Shown: positions 1-6,705 of the stretch, piece after piece
Layout of the letters: every line of letters starts with the position of its first letter
Position numbering within the stretch: position 1 is the first letter of the stretch
Origin: JBHHYR01 sp046757585
GTDB lineage: Bacteria > Desulfobacterota > Binatia > HRBIN30
Length of the DNA: 9,326 nt
Assembly: GCA_046757585.1 (NCBI GenBank)
Contig: JBHHYR010000148.1
Coordinates: forward strand, 1 to 9,326
Direction: 5' to 3'
Position numbers and translations under genes: made by a program
Notes under the pieces: generated by a model
Told to the model about the DNA's origin: nothing
Seen by the model: the letters and a program-made list of their open reading frames with translations, nothing else
The model's database searches: none

Positions 1-1056
1 AAGCACGTCATCCTGCTCACCGATGGTGACACGAACCGCGGCGCGGCGGATCATTACCCGCTCATCGCGGCACTGGAGCAGGCCGGTATCAGCGTGACGA
101 CGATTCGTATCGGTGACGACACGGTCAACCTGGAGTTGCTGCACGACATTTCGAGCCGAACGGCAGGAGCGTTCTACCACGTCGAGAACGTCGAGACGTT
201 GCCGCAATTGTTGCTCAAGGACACGACCCAAACCCTGGCGCAGGCGCCGCAGCGCGGGGACCGTTTTGTCCCGCGTGTCGCGAGCGCCAGCCAGGTCCTG
301 CGCGGCATCAAGCGCAACGGTCTTCCGGACCTGAGCGGCTACGCGTATTCGCGCCCGAAGGCAGGGGCAGAGGTGCTGCTCCAGGTGCTGGCGCGTGAGA
401 GGAAAGATCCGATCCTTGCCGTGTGGCAGTACGGGCTCGGCCGCGTGGTCGCTTTCACGGCCAGCCTGAACGACGGTGCCGAGACCTGGGTCGGCTGGGA
501 GGGATTCGGGAAGTTCTGGTCGCAGGTGGTCCGGTGGGCGGCGCGCGCGCAGACACCCTGGGACTACGCGTTGGACGTGCAACGCGCCGATGGACGGACC
601 ACCCTCACGATCCACTCCTTTGGCAACAGCGGCAGCGGTCTGTTGGGGGCGCGCATCTTTTCCGACCCTGATCACGCAGTTGATGTGCGGCTGGTGCCCC
701 GAGCCCCGCGCCAGTTCACCGCCGTTCTGCCGTCCCTGCCGGCTGGCCGCTACCCGCTGACGATCACCAAGCGGAGCGGCAGCCGGCAAGTCAGTCAACG
801 CACGGAGATGATCGTGATACCGGAGCACGATCAAGAGCCGCAAGAAGAGTTTGCCGCCGATCAGCCCGACCGGGCATTATTGGCCCGCCTCGCGGCGGGC
901 ACCGGCGGCGCTGTCGATGCTCCCATCCGGGCCCTCGTTGGCCGTAAGCCGGGCAGCCGCCGCTGGGACCATCCGCTCGACTGGGTGCTGCTCCCGCTGG
1001 CAATGCTCTTGTTTCTTGCGGATGTGGGACTCCGCCGGCTTCGCCCAGGCGCCTAA
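1..1056 (+). CDS. VWA-domain, glutamine-amidotransferase-like membrane protein (5' end missing)
   Basis: The reading frame is open from the first base, so the N-terminus lies outside the window; 351 residues are visible. Residues 2-9 (HVILLTDG) are a von Willebrand A beta-strand ending in the TDG that carries a MIDAS metal-ligand Asp, and the VWA fold runs on to about residue 80. Next comes a segment (about 90-185) with a GYAYSRPKAGAEVLL stretch and a WQYGLGRVVAFT stretch. This pattern is typical of large bacterial membrane proteins that join a VWA domain to a class-I glutamine-amidotransferase-like fold. A beta-rich Ig-like part follows, then one hydrophobic helix (about 328-344) ending in RRLR, which suggests an anchored C-terminus with the Arg side cytoplasmic. 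Such genes often sit beside MoxR-ATPase and DUF58 genes, which would lie upstream of the window. Enzymatic activity is doubtful and no specific role can be assigned. Confidence 0.8.
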   Translation, partial: KHVILLTDGDTNRGAADHYPLIAALEQAGISVTTIRIGDDTVNLELLHDISSRTAGAFYHVENVETLPQLLLKDTTQTLAQAPQRGDRFVPRVASASQVLRGIKRNGLPDLSGYAYSRPKAGAEVLLQVLARERKDPILAVWQYGLGRVVAFTASLNDGAETWVGWEGFGKFWSQVVRWAARAQTPWDYALDVQRADGRTTLTIHSFGNSGSGLLGARIFSDPDHAVDVRLVPRAPRQFTAVLPSLPAGRYPLTITKRSGSRQVSQRTEMIVIPEHDQEPQEEFAADQPDRALLARLAAGTGGAVDAPIRALVGRKPGSRRWDHPLDWVLLPLAMLLFLADVGLRRLRPGA

Positions 1057-1082
1057 GCGTCAGTTCAGAGCTCCTGATCTCA

Positions 1083-1104
1083 GGGATGATTCTGGGATGA
1101 TCCC
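1083..1104. repeat. Tandem GGGATGAT direct repeat containing a GGGAT-G-ATCCC dyad
   Basis: GGGATGAT occurs at 1083-1090 and again at 1094-1101, an 11-nt period (about one helical turn). The second copy is the left part of a perfect dyad, GGGAT-G-ATCCC, at 1094-1104. A further dyad, CCTGA-tc-TCAGG, lies just upstream at 1073-1084. All of this is in the 149-nt gap between the VWA gene and the ImmA-type peptidase gene. It could be an operator for the peptidase-larC unit. No U-tract follows, so it is not an obvious intrinsic terminator. The regulatory role is inference only. Confidence 0.35.
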
Positions 1105-1205
1105 CCATGCAGCGACAGGCGCACTGGCTCCCCTTTACCCCGGCGGCAAGGTCGTGGTAAGAGAACGCACGTCCGCGTCAAGCCAAAGCGGGCCCGTCCG
1201 GTTAC

Positions 1206-1766
1206 ATGCAAAGAAGCGTATTGGAAGAACGGCGCAGCCGTCAAATTCTGGGTGTCGTGAGCTGCATCCACCGCCGGATGAATTTCCGGTTCCCCCCCTT
1301 CCGCTTCGAGGACTTTCTGGCGAAATACGATGCGTACAAGGTGTTTGAAGTCGAGCTGCCTCTGGGGCTCGACGGCCGTATCTTCTGGAGCCCGGACGGC
1401 GAGCGAAAGACCATCTACCTCCGCAAGGACAACCCACGGCCCCGCGTTCGCTTCACGCTCGCCCATGAGATCACACACGCTGAACTGCATTTTGCCGCGG
1501 GCCAGGTGACGCAACTGACTGCCTGCCGGACCTCGGAGCATCACCGCGACGGCCGGCGCAGCCTGCTCGAGCGCGAAGCGGATCTCGGTGCCGCCGCCTT
1601 ACTGATGCCGTTGTGGATGCTTGACCGTCACGTCCCCTATCGCATGAAACGGCCGTACCCTGAGCATGTTGTGAAGAACATGGCGCGCTTGTTCCGCGTC
1701 AGTGAGACGGCCATGCGTATCCAACTGAAGTACTACAGCGTACAAGGTAACATCCCTGCGCCGTAG
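1206..1766 (+). CDS. ImmA/IrrE-family zinc metallopeptidase, stand-alone
   Basis: A 186-residue protein with the zinc-peptidase motif HEITH at residues 87-91 (His87, catalytic Glu88, His91). The family's downstream motif is E122-x-x-A-D followed by LGAAALLMP, with Glu122 as the likely third zinc ligand. ImmA/IrrE peptidases typically cleave a repressor, often a neighbouring XRE-type protein, as in ICEBs1 immunity or the Deinococcus IrrE-DdrO pair. No helix-turn-helix region is seen in this protein, and no XRE gene is adjacent. The start is uncertain: ATG 1206 has no good Shine-Dalgarno, and GTG 1257 and ATG 1278 (giving MNFRFPPF) are in-frame alternatives that keep the whole catalytic domain. 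The 36-nt gap to larC makes co-transcription possible, but no functional link to larC is known to me. Family assignment is firm; substrate is unknown. Confidence 0.85.
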   Translation: MQRSVLEERRSRQILGVVSCIHRRMNFRFPPFRFEDFLAKYDAYKVFEVELPLGLDGRIFWSPDGERKTIYLRKDNPRPRVRFTLAHEITHAELHFAAGQVTQLTACRTSEHHRDGRRSLLEREADLGAAALLMPLWMLDRHVPYRMKRPYPEHVVKNMARLFRVSETAMRIQLKYYSVQGNIPAP

Positions 1767-1792
1767 GCGCGGGTCCGACAACCGGGCTCGCC

Positions 1793-1796
1793 GGAG
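1793..1796 (+). promoter_or_regulatory. Shine-Dalgarno for larC (selects the GTG start)
   Basis: GGAG sits 6 nt upstream of GTG 1803. The protein begins MKVLYIDAFSG from that codon, which matches the usual LarC N-terminus, so GTG is the right start despite being a minor start codon. Confidence 0.6.
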
Positions 1797-1802
1797 CGTG
1801 CG

Positions 1803-2984
1803 GTGAAGGTTCTGTACATCGACGCCTTCTCGGGTATCAGCGGTGACATGAGCGTCGGGGCGTTGCTGGCCCTCGGTCTGCCGCTGGAACGGCTCAAGGA
1901 CCAGCTCGGACGACTCGGGCTCAGCGGCTACACGGTCAGCGCCGACCCGTGCCAGGTCCACGGCATCCGCGCGACGAAGTTTACCGTCCGCCTCTCGACC
2001 CACTCGCACCCGCACCGCCCGTTTCGAGACATTCGCGGCCTCCTCGACGCGAGCACGCTGGAGCCGGCCGTCAAGCGCACGGCGCTTGCCATCTTCACCT
2101 GCTTGGCTGAGGCTGAGGGACACGTGCACGGCTTTCTAGCGGACGATGTCGAGTTTCACGAGGTGGGTGCGATCGACTCGATCGTCGATGTGGTTGGGAC
2201 GGCCGTCGGGATCGCGTGGCTGGGCATCGAATCCACCTACGTGTCAGCGCTGCCGCTTGGCTCGGGACTGGTTCGGTCGGCGCACGGGACGCTGCCCGTC
2301 CCGGCCCCGGCGACGGTTGAGCTGCTGCGCGGATTTGCCACCCGCCCCGGTGACGGCGAAGGTGAGCTGGTTACCCCGACCGGCGCGGCGGTCGTCGCGG
2401 CCTTGGCGAGCACGGAGACACTGCCGGCCTTGCGCATCCGCGCCGTCGGATACGGCGCCGGAGAACGAACGCTCAAGGACCGGCCCAATCTGCTACGGCT
2501 CGTGCTGGGAGAACGTGTTGCAGCCACCGGACATGACACATTGACCATGATCGAAACCAATATCGACGACTTCAACCCTGAGCTCTATGAGCACGTTATG
2601 GATCAGTTGTTCCGCGCCGGGGCGCGTGACGTGTATCTGACCCCGGTGCAGATGAAGAAGAACCGGCCAGGCATCGTCCTGAGCGTCCTGAGCCCCGACA
2701 GCAACCGCGAGGATCTGTCGGCCGTCATCTTGAGCGAGACCTCGGCCGTCGGGGTTCGGTATTATCCGGTCCGGCGGCACATCCTGGCACGCGAGAGCAG
2801 AACCGTGACCACAAGCTACGGCCCAATCCGTGTCAAGGTGGCTCTGACTCCGGACGGTCGCGAAAACCTTGCCCCGGAGTACGAAGATTGCAAGCGGACC
2901 GCACAGGCGCAGAACGTGCCAATCAAACTCGTGTACCAGGCGGCACTGGCAGCCGCAGCGGACCCGTCAACAAGGAACAAGTAG
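1803..2984 (+). CDS. larC: Nickel-pincer cofactor biosynthesis protein LarC (full length, single frame)
   Basis: LarC inserts nickel into pyridinium-3,5-bisthiocarboxylate mononucleotide, consuming CTP, as the last step in making the Ni-pincer cofactor of lactate racemase and related LarA-type enzymes. The 393-residue protein opens with YIDAFSGISGDM (residues 5-16). It has a His-rich strip (His67, His69, His71) likely to handle nickel, and FHEVGAIDSIVD around residues 118-129. The C-terminal LarC2 domain starts with the family motif ETNIDDFNPE at about 251-260. In Lactobacillus, larC is read through a programmed frameshift; here both halves are in one continuous frame. The start is GTG 1803, supported by GGAG at 1793-1796 with 6-nt spacing. 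larB, larE and larA are not in the window. The last 18 nt overlap the 3' end of bioD on the other strand. Confidence 0.95.
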   Translation: MKVLYIDAFSGISGDMSVGALLALGLPLERLKDQLGRLGLSGYTVSADPCQVHGIRATKFTVRLSTHSHPHRPFRDIRGLLDASTLEPAVKRTALAIFTCLAEAEGHVHGFLADDVEFHEVGAIDSIVDVVGTAVGIAWLGIESTYVSALPLGSGLVRSAHGTLPVPAPATVELLRGFATRPGDGEGELVTPTGAAVVAALASTETLPALRIRAVGYGAGERTLKDRPNLLRLVLGERVAATGHDTLTMIETNIDDFNPELYEHVMDQLFRAGARDVYLTPVQMKKNRPGIVLSVLSPDSNREDLSAVILSETSAVGVRYYPVRRHILARESRTVTTSYGPIRVKVALTPDGRENLAPEYEDCKRTAQAQNVPIKLVYQAALAAAADPSTRNK

Positions 2985-3689
2985 CTCGTCGAGCCGTACG
3001 CGTGCCGCGAAGATCTCGGCGAGGCGCTGCCGGCTCGCCGCGGTGATCGTGATCTCCCCGAGATACGGTACGACGCCAAGCGGCGGCCCGATCCAGTTCG
3101 TCAAAACCTCGACGTTCGTACGCGCCGCCACGTCGGCGCCAGCTGCGGGGAAATTGACGATGTACCCCAGCACCTGCAGGCCGATGGACTGCGCGTATCG
3201 CACGGTGAGCAGCGCGTGATTGAGGGCTCCAAGACGGGAGCCGACGACGACTGCCACCGGCAAGCCCGCGCACTGCGCCAACTCAGCGAGCGTCCGGGCC
3301 GGCGTGATCGGTGCCAGTAAACCTCCAGCCCCTTCGATCAGCGTGACGTCATGGTCCGCAGCGATCGTGTCGTGGCATCTGAGGAGCCCGTCGAAGTCGA
3401 TGCAGTAGCCTTCCTGCTGCGCGGCAACGAGCGGGGCCAGCGGTGCGCGCAGAGCATGCGGGCAGATGGTCCGCAACTCGACGCGGCAAGCGGAGAAGAA
3501 CTGTAACCGGACAGCGTCCGCGGGTTCCAACTCGGGGCCCGCAGACCCCGGGGCACAACCGGTCTCCGCCGGCTTGAAAACACCCACTCTGCAGCCGTTG
3601 CGGCTCAATGCTGCCGCAATACCGCACGCCACGGTGGTCTTGCCAACCCCCGTATCAGTGCCCGTAACGACGATACTCTTGAATTTCAA
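2967..3689 (-). CDS. bioD: Dethiobiotin synthetase (BioD)
   Basis: BioD closes the ureido ring of dethiobiotin from 7,8-diaminopelargonate, CO2 and ATP, the penultimate step of biotin synthesis, in the cytoplasm. The 240-residue length is typical. It has a Walker A loop GTDTGVGKT (residues 10-18), the family motif KPAETGC (39-45; Lys39 equivalent to the conserved active-site Lys), EGAGGLLAPI (119-128), and a C-terminal GSRLGALNHALLT nucleotide-site motif. The start is TTG at 3689, backed by a GGCGAGG Shine-Dalgarno about 8 nt upstream and by the P-loop being at the usual distance from the N-terminus. It lies downstream of bioF, bioA and the small membrane gene on the same strand, but an intrinsic terminator stands 35-65 nt before it. 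No convincing promoter of its own is visible, so its expression may depend on read-through. Its 3' end overlaps larC by 18 nt. Confidence 0.95.
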   Translation of the reverse strand: MKFKSIVVTGTDTGVGKTTVACGIAAALSRNGCRVGVFKPAETGCAPGSAGPELEPADAVRLQFFSACRVELRTICPHALRAPLAPLVAAQQEGYCIDFDGLLRCHDTIAADHDVTLIEGAGGLLAPITPARTLAELAQCAGLPVAVVVGSRLGALNHALLTVRYAQSIGLQVLGYIVNFPAAGADVAARTNVEVLTNWIGPPLGVVPYLGEITITAASRQRLAEIFAARVRLDELLVPC

Positions 3690-3724
3690 CCGACCCGCCT
3701 CGCCAGCGGATCCTGTCTACCTGA

Positions 3725-3753
3725 GGAAAAAGAGGCGGGCAAAGCAAGCCCGC
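3725..3753 (-). terminator. Rho-independent terminator after the 54-aa membrane protein gene
   Basis: On the minus strand, GCGGGC (3753-3748), a 7-nt loop TTGCTTT and GCCCGC (3740-3735) form a perfect 6-bp GC stem. CTCTTTTT follows at once (3734-3727). This is a classic intrinsic terminator layout. It ends 34 nt downstream of the stop codon of the small gene and about 35 nt upstream of the bioD start, so it separates bioD from the genes before it unless it is leaky or regulated. Confidence 0.75.
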
Positions 3754-3786
3754 ACCCCCCGCTTACGTCACCCACCAAGGGAACGG

Positions 3787-3951
3787 CTAGTCTACAACGG
3801 CCCACACCGTCCAGGCGATGATACTCCAAAGCGCAAGGCTCAACAAAATACCAGCGACGAAGCCGAAAAATGGCATGTCGCGCGTCTCTTCGGGCGCGAA
3901 CTCCTCGGCGTCACTGCTTACCCACCCGATCTTGTCGTACGTCGCTTGCAT
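3787..3951 (-). CDS. Small single-helix membrane protein, function unknown (54 aa)
   Basis: I do not recognise this protein. From ATG 3951 it reads MQATYDKIGWVSSDAEEF and then an acidic stretch, followed by a hydrophobic helix at about residues 28-51 (FFGFVAGILLSLALWSIIAW) and a short end, VWAVVD. The helix has several Trp near its end, and no signal-peptide cleavage pattern stands out, so a small single-pass inner-membrane protein with an acidic N-terminal arm is likely. The open frame extends 10 codons further upstream (to 3981), but ATG 3951 has a strong Shine-Dalgarno (GAGAGG, 7-nt spacing). The gene appears to be its own transcription unit, with a sigma70-like promoter at 4008-4036 and an intrinsic terminator at 3725-3753. 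It sits between bioA and bioD, and a role in biotin metabolism is not indicated by its sequence. Confidence 0.65.
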   Translation of the reverse strand: MQATYDKIGWVSSDAEEFAPEETRDMPFFGFVAGILLSLALWSIIAWTVWAVVD

Positions 3952-3958
3952 CACCACA

Positions 3959-3964
3959 CCTCTC
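3959..3964 (-). promoter_or_regulatory. Shine-Dalgarno GAGAGG for the 54-aa gene
   Basis: On the minus strand GAGAGG precedes GTGGTG-ATG, 7 nt before ATG 3951. It decides the start in favour of the 54-residue product over the longer 64-residue frame from 3981. Confidence 0.6.
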
Positions 3965-4007
3965 ATCCACCCGGGCAGCAATCGCCATGCCGTTAATACA
4001 TGAAGTC

Positions 4008-4036
4008 CATATACGCTGAAAACTGGAAGGAGTCAA
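4008..4036 (-). promoter_or_regulatory. Candidate sigma70 promoter for the 54-aa membrane protein gene
   Basis: On the minus strand TTGACT (4036-4031) and TATATG (4013-4008) are separated by exactly 17 nt. They match the -35 consensus at 5 of 6 and the -10 at 4 of 6 positions. Transcription would start near 4001 and give a leader of about 50 nt carrying the GAGAGG Shine-Dalgarno. The local sequence is clearly more AT-rich than the surrounding genes, as expected for a promoter. Confidence 0.55.
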
Positions 4037-4049
4037 TGCTAGGAGTGCG

Positions 4050-4098
4050 AAAAAACCGTTACATTCGTCGCGAATATTGCATGCCGGGTGGCGGCAAT
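4050..4098 (-). terminator. Possible terminator after bioA (two hairpins then T6)
   Basis: Downstream of the bioA stop on the minus strand there is a hairpin with arms ATTGC/GCAAT (4076-4080 and 4094-4098) and an inner GCC/GGC stem. A second hairpin follows directly, ATTCG-cga-CGAAT (4075-4063), and then TTTTTT at 4055-4050 after a 7-nt spacer. The T-run is not flush with the stem, so this is a weaker terminator candidate than the one before bioD. Its place just ahead of the next promoter is consistent with ending the bioF-bioA transcript. Confidence 0.35.
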
Positions 4099-4136
4099 CG
4101 TACCGGCTAGGTGTAGCGTGGGCGGGTCGTCACGAT

Positions 4137-5498
4137 TCAGAGCCCGCCGGTAGCCGCAGCGATGGCATCGCGAGTCACGTTGCAGAGCAGGTCTAGCTCC
4201 TGTGCGGTGATGCTCAAGGGTGGCATGAGTACAATGACGTTCCCCAGCGGCCGCAAAATCACCCCGCGGCGCCTGGCAGCTACGGCTACATGCATGCCGA
4301 TCCTCGCGGCCGGAGCGTAGGGCTGCCGGGTGGCGGGATCGTGTACGAGCTCGATACCGGCCATGAGGCCGCATTGCCGCACGTCACCCACGTGTGCCAG
4401 GGGAGCGAACTCCTGGAGCAGCCGTGCCTCCAGCTCCTGGCGGCGCTGCGCGACCGCGTCCAGAACCGCGTCCCGCCTGAATAGGTCGAGACTGGCCAGG
4501 GCCACGGCGCACGCGAGGGCGTTGCCGGTATACGTGTGGCCATGGAAGAAGGTCTTAAACTCCTCGTACCGGCCCAGAAATGCCTGAAAGATTTCTTCCG
4601 ACACCAACGTAGCCGCGAGGGGAAGATAGCCTGCGCTGATGCCCTTGCCCAGGCACATCAGGTCGGGCTCCACCTGGGCCTGCTCGACGGCAAACATCGT
4701 CCCGGTTCGTCCGAACCCGGTGGCCACCTCGTCGCAGATCAGCAAGACGCCATACTGCCGTGTCAGGTCGCGCAGAGCACGCAGATAGCCGGCTGGATGC
4801 ACCCACATGCCTGCCGCGCCTTGCACGAGGGGTTCGACGATCAGCGCCGCGAGCTCCTTGCCCTTGCGCCGCAGCAACGCGGCCGCCTCGCCGACTGCTG
4901 CCCGCAGCGCGTCGTCCTGGCTCATCCGCCGTTGCCAGCGGTAGACGTGCGGAGGATTCAGTTTATGGCAGGGAAAGAGCAACGGTTTGACGAAGCGGTG
5001 AAAGGTCTGGGAGTAACCGACGCTGACTGCACCGATCGTGTCCCCGTGATAGGACTCGGTGAGGGCCGCGAACTGGGTCCGCTGTGCGTCGCCTCGCAGC
5101 TGCCAGTACTGGAATGCCATTTTCAACGCAATTTCCACGGCCGTGGCGCCGGCGTCGGAGTAGAAAACCCTGGTCAAGCGGGCCGGAGTGATCTCCACGA
5201 GCCGCTTCGCCAGCACGATGGACGGCACGCTCGCCAGTCCAAGCAGCGTAGAATGCGCAACGCGTTCGGCCTGTGCGCACAGAGCGGCGTCGAGTTCGGG
5301 TCGGCGATGGCCGTGCACGTTGCACCACAGGGAGGACACGCCATCGAGGTAGCGCCGCCCGGAGCTGTCAATCAGGTACGCACCCTCGCCGCCAGCGATA
5401 ATCAGCGGCTCCTCCGCCAGCCAGTCCTGCATCTGGGTGAACGGGTGCCACAGACACGCGTGGTCCCACGCGACGAGCTCGGCCGTGCTGGTCGTCAT
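4137..5498 (-). CDS. bioA: Adenosylmethionine-8-amino-7-oxononanoate transaminase (BioA)
   Basis: BioA is a PLP enzyme that transfers the amino group of S-adenosylmethionine to KAPA, giving 7,8-diaminopelargonate, the substrate of BioD. The 453-residue length is usual for the family. Visible features are WHPFTQM (17-23), typical of BioA among class-III aminotransferases, and SYHGDT (149-154; Tyr150 and His151 near the cofactor). IVEPLVQGAAGM lies at 220-231, CDEVATGFGRTG at 255-266 (Asp256 contacting the PLP ring nitrogen), and GKGISAGYLPL with the PLP-binding Lys285. The start ATG 5498 overlaps the bioF stop (ATGA), and GGAG lies 5 nt upstream inside bioF, indicating translational coupling. 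The C-terminal motif PPLSIT is also family-like. No defect is seen. Confidence 0.96.
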   Translation of the reverse strand: MTTSTAELVAWDHACLWHPFTQMQDWLAEEPLIIAGGEGAYLIDSSGRRYLDGVSSLWCNVHGHRRPELDAALCAQAERVAHSTLLGLASVPSIVLAKRLVEITPARLTRVFYSDAGATAVEIALKMAFQYWQLRGDAQRTQFAALTESYHGDTIGAVSVGYSQTFHRFVKPLLFPCHKLNPPHVYRWQRRMSQDDALRAAVGEAAALLRRKGKELAALIVEPLVQGAAGMWVHPAGYLRALRDLTRQYGVLLICDEVATGFGRTGTMFAVEQAQVEPDLMCLGKGISAGYLPLAATLVSEEIFQAFLGRYEEFKTFFHGHTYTGNALACAVALASLDLFRRDAVLDAVAQRRQELEARLLQEFAPLAHVGDVRQCGLMAGIELVHDPATRQPYAPAARIGMHVAVAARRRGVILRPLGNVIVLMPPLSITAQELDLLCNVTRDAIAAATGGL

Positions 5499-6664
5499 CG
5501 GGGCTCCGCCGTCATCACGTGCTGGAATGCTTCAGTGGCAAAGCGCAGGTCCGCCGGTGTGTGGGTGCTCATGAGGGTCACCCGCAACCGCGCGGTACCA
5601 GCGGGTACGGTGGGAGGGCGAATGCCTTGCACGAAGACGCCTTGCGCCAGGAGGCGCTCGGACAGGCACATGGTCCGGCTGGGATCGCCGATCACCACGG
5701 GTATGATGTGTGCCGGTGTAGCGCCGGCCTGGAGACCGAGCCGCTGCAGTTCACGATGGAGGGTCGCTGCGTTCTCGGCCAGCCGCTGCCGTGGCGCTGG
5801 GTCCGAGGTGACGATGCGGAGCGCCGCCAGGGCGGCGCCGACCACGGGTGGTGGGAGCGCGGTGGTGTAGATGAAGCTGCGTGCCGTATTGATCAGCAGA
5901 TCGATTACGCCGCGACGGCCCGCGACAAAGGCACCAAAGGTACCGAGCGCCTTGCCGAGCGTTCCCATCTGGACGGTGACCCGGTTCTGCAGCCCCTCCG
6001 CTTCGACCACGCCGCCCCCATGCGGGCCCACGATGCCGGTCGCGTGTGCCTCGTCGACCATAACCATGGCACCATGGCGCTCCGCGGCGTCGCAGATTGC
6101 CGCGAGCGGGGCGGTGTCGCCGTCCATGCTGAATATCGACTCAGTCACCACAAGCCGCCGTCTTGCGGCGCTGCGAGCAAGCCGCGCTTCCAACGCTGCG
6201 GCGTCTCGATGCGGATACACCACGACGCGGGCATGTGAGAGGCGGCAGCCGTCGACAATGCTGGCGTGATTCAGTGCGTCGCTGAAGACGGCGTCGTCGC
6301 TGCCAACCAACGCGGGGATGACACCGACATTGGCATGGTACCCTGAATTGAACAGGAGCGCCGCCTCAGTACCTTTCCACGCCGCTAGTTGTTCTTCCAG
6401 AGCCTGGTGCAGGCGCATGGAACCGGAAACCAATCGTGACGCGCCGGCCCCCACGCCGCACTCCTCAGCGGCGCGGCGGGCGGCCTCGCACACGGCCGGA
6501 TGTGTCGCGAGGCCCAGGTAATTGTTGGAGCACAGCAGCAGTGCGCGGCGGCCGTCCACGTTGACCCAGGGCTGTTGTGACCCGTCGAGCCACCGCAGCC
6601 GCCTCGTCAATCCCAGCGCCCGCCGTTGCGCTAGCTCGCGGCCGGCAAAGTCCTCCAACTCCAT
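5495..6664 (-). CDS. bioF: 8-amino-7-oxononanoate synthase (BioF)
   Basis: BioF is a PLP-dependent alpha-oxoamine synthase that condenses a pimeloyl thioester with L-alanine to give KAPA, CO2 and free carrier. From ATG 6664 the protein has 389 residues, the normal size. Motifs include LLCSNNYLGLATHP (43-56), ASRLVSGSMRLH (75-86), FNSGYHAN (105-112), ESIFSMDGD (175-183), DEAHATG (204-210) and MGTLGKALG (233-241) with the PLP Lys238. The open frame continues upstream to a TTG at 6739, but ATG 6664 matches the family N-terminus. The extra 25 codons would also span a strong promoter (6677-6705), so the shorter start is preferred. No Shine-Dalgarno precedes ATG 6664; see the promoter entry. The stop overlaps the bioA start by 4 nt. 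It is the first gene of the bioF-bioA unit. Confidence 0.95.
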   Translation of the reverse strand: MELEDFAGRELAQRRALGLTRRLRWLDGSQQPWVNVDGRRALLLCSNNYLGLATHPAVCEAARRAAEECGVGAGASRLVSGSMRLHQALEEQLAAWKGTEAALLFNSGYHANVGVIPALVGSDDAVFSDALNHASIVDGCRLSHARVVVYPHRDAAALEARLARSAARRRLVVTESIFSMDGDTAPLAAICDAAERHGAMVMVDEAHATGIVGPHGGGVVEAEGLQNRVTVQMGTLGKALGTFGAFVAGRRGVIDLLINTARSFIYTTALPPPVVGAALAALRIVTSDPAPRQRLAENAATLHRELQRLGLQAGATPAHIIPVVIGDPSRTMCLSERLLAQGVFVQGIRPPTVPAGTARLRVTLMSTHTPADLRFATEAFQHVMTAEPR

Positions 6665-6676
6665 TGCAGCGTGCCG

Positions 6677-6705
6677 ATTAAACGTGGGTCCTCTTTGGCT
6701 GTCAA
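6677..6705 (-). promoter_or_regulatory. Strong sigma70-type promoter of bioF-bioA, giving a very short leader
   Basis: On the minus strand a perfect TTGACA (6705-6700), a 17-nt spacer and TTTAAT (6682-6677; 5 of 6 matches) form an almost consensus promoter. With the usual 6-7 nt between the -10 box and the start point, transcription would begin at about 6670, only about 6 nt before ATG 6664. No ribosome-binding sequence fits in or near that leader. The promoter is well supported by sequence; the near-leaderless transcript is inferred from it. Confidence 0.65.

Noticed and set aside
1080..1544. - strand open frame (154 codons) opposite the ImmA-type peptidase gene
   Set aside because: It covers the HEITH-encoding region on the opposite strand and shows no recognisable domain; the peptidase frame is clearly the coding one.
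3690..3760. Promoter specific to bioD
   Set aside because: The best pairs (TTTGCC with TAGACA, spacing 18) match only about half of the consensus positions, and a sigma54-type GG/GC arrangement was also not met, so none is listed.
4536..5870. Long + strand open frame (444 codons) opposite bioA and bioF
   Set aside because: It lies wholly antisense to two strongly recognised genes, its translation is rich in Arg, Gly, Ala and Cys without family motifs, and GC-rich codon bias commonly creates such frames.
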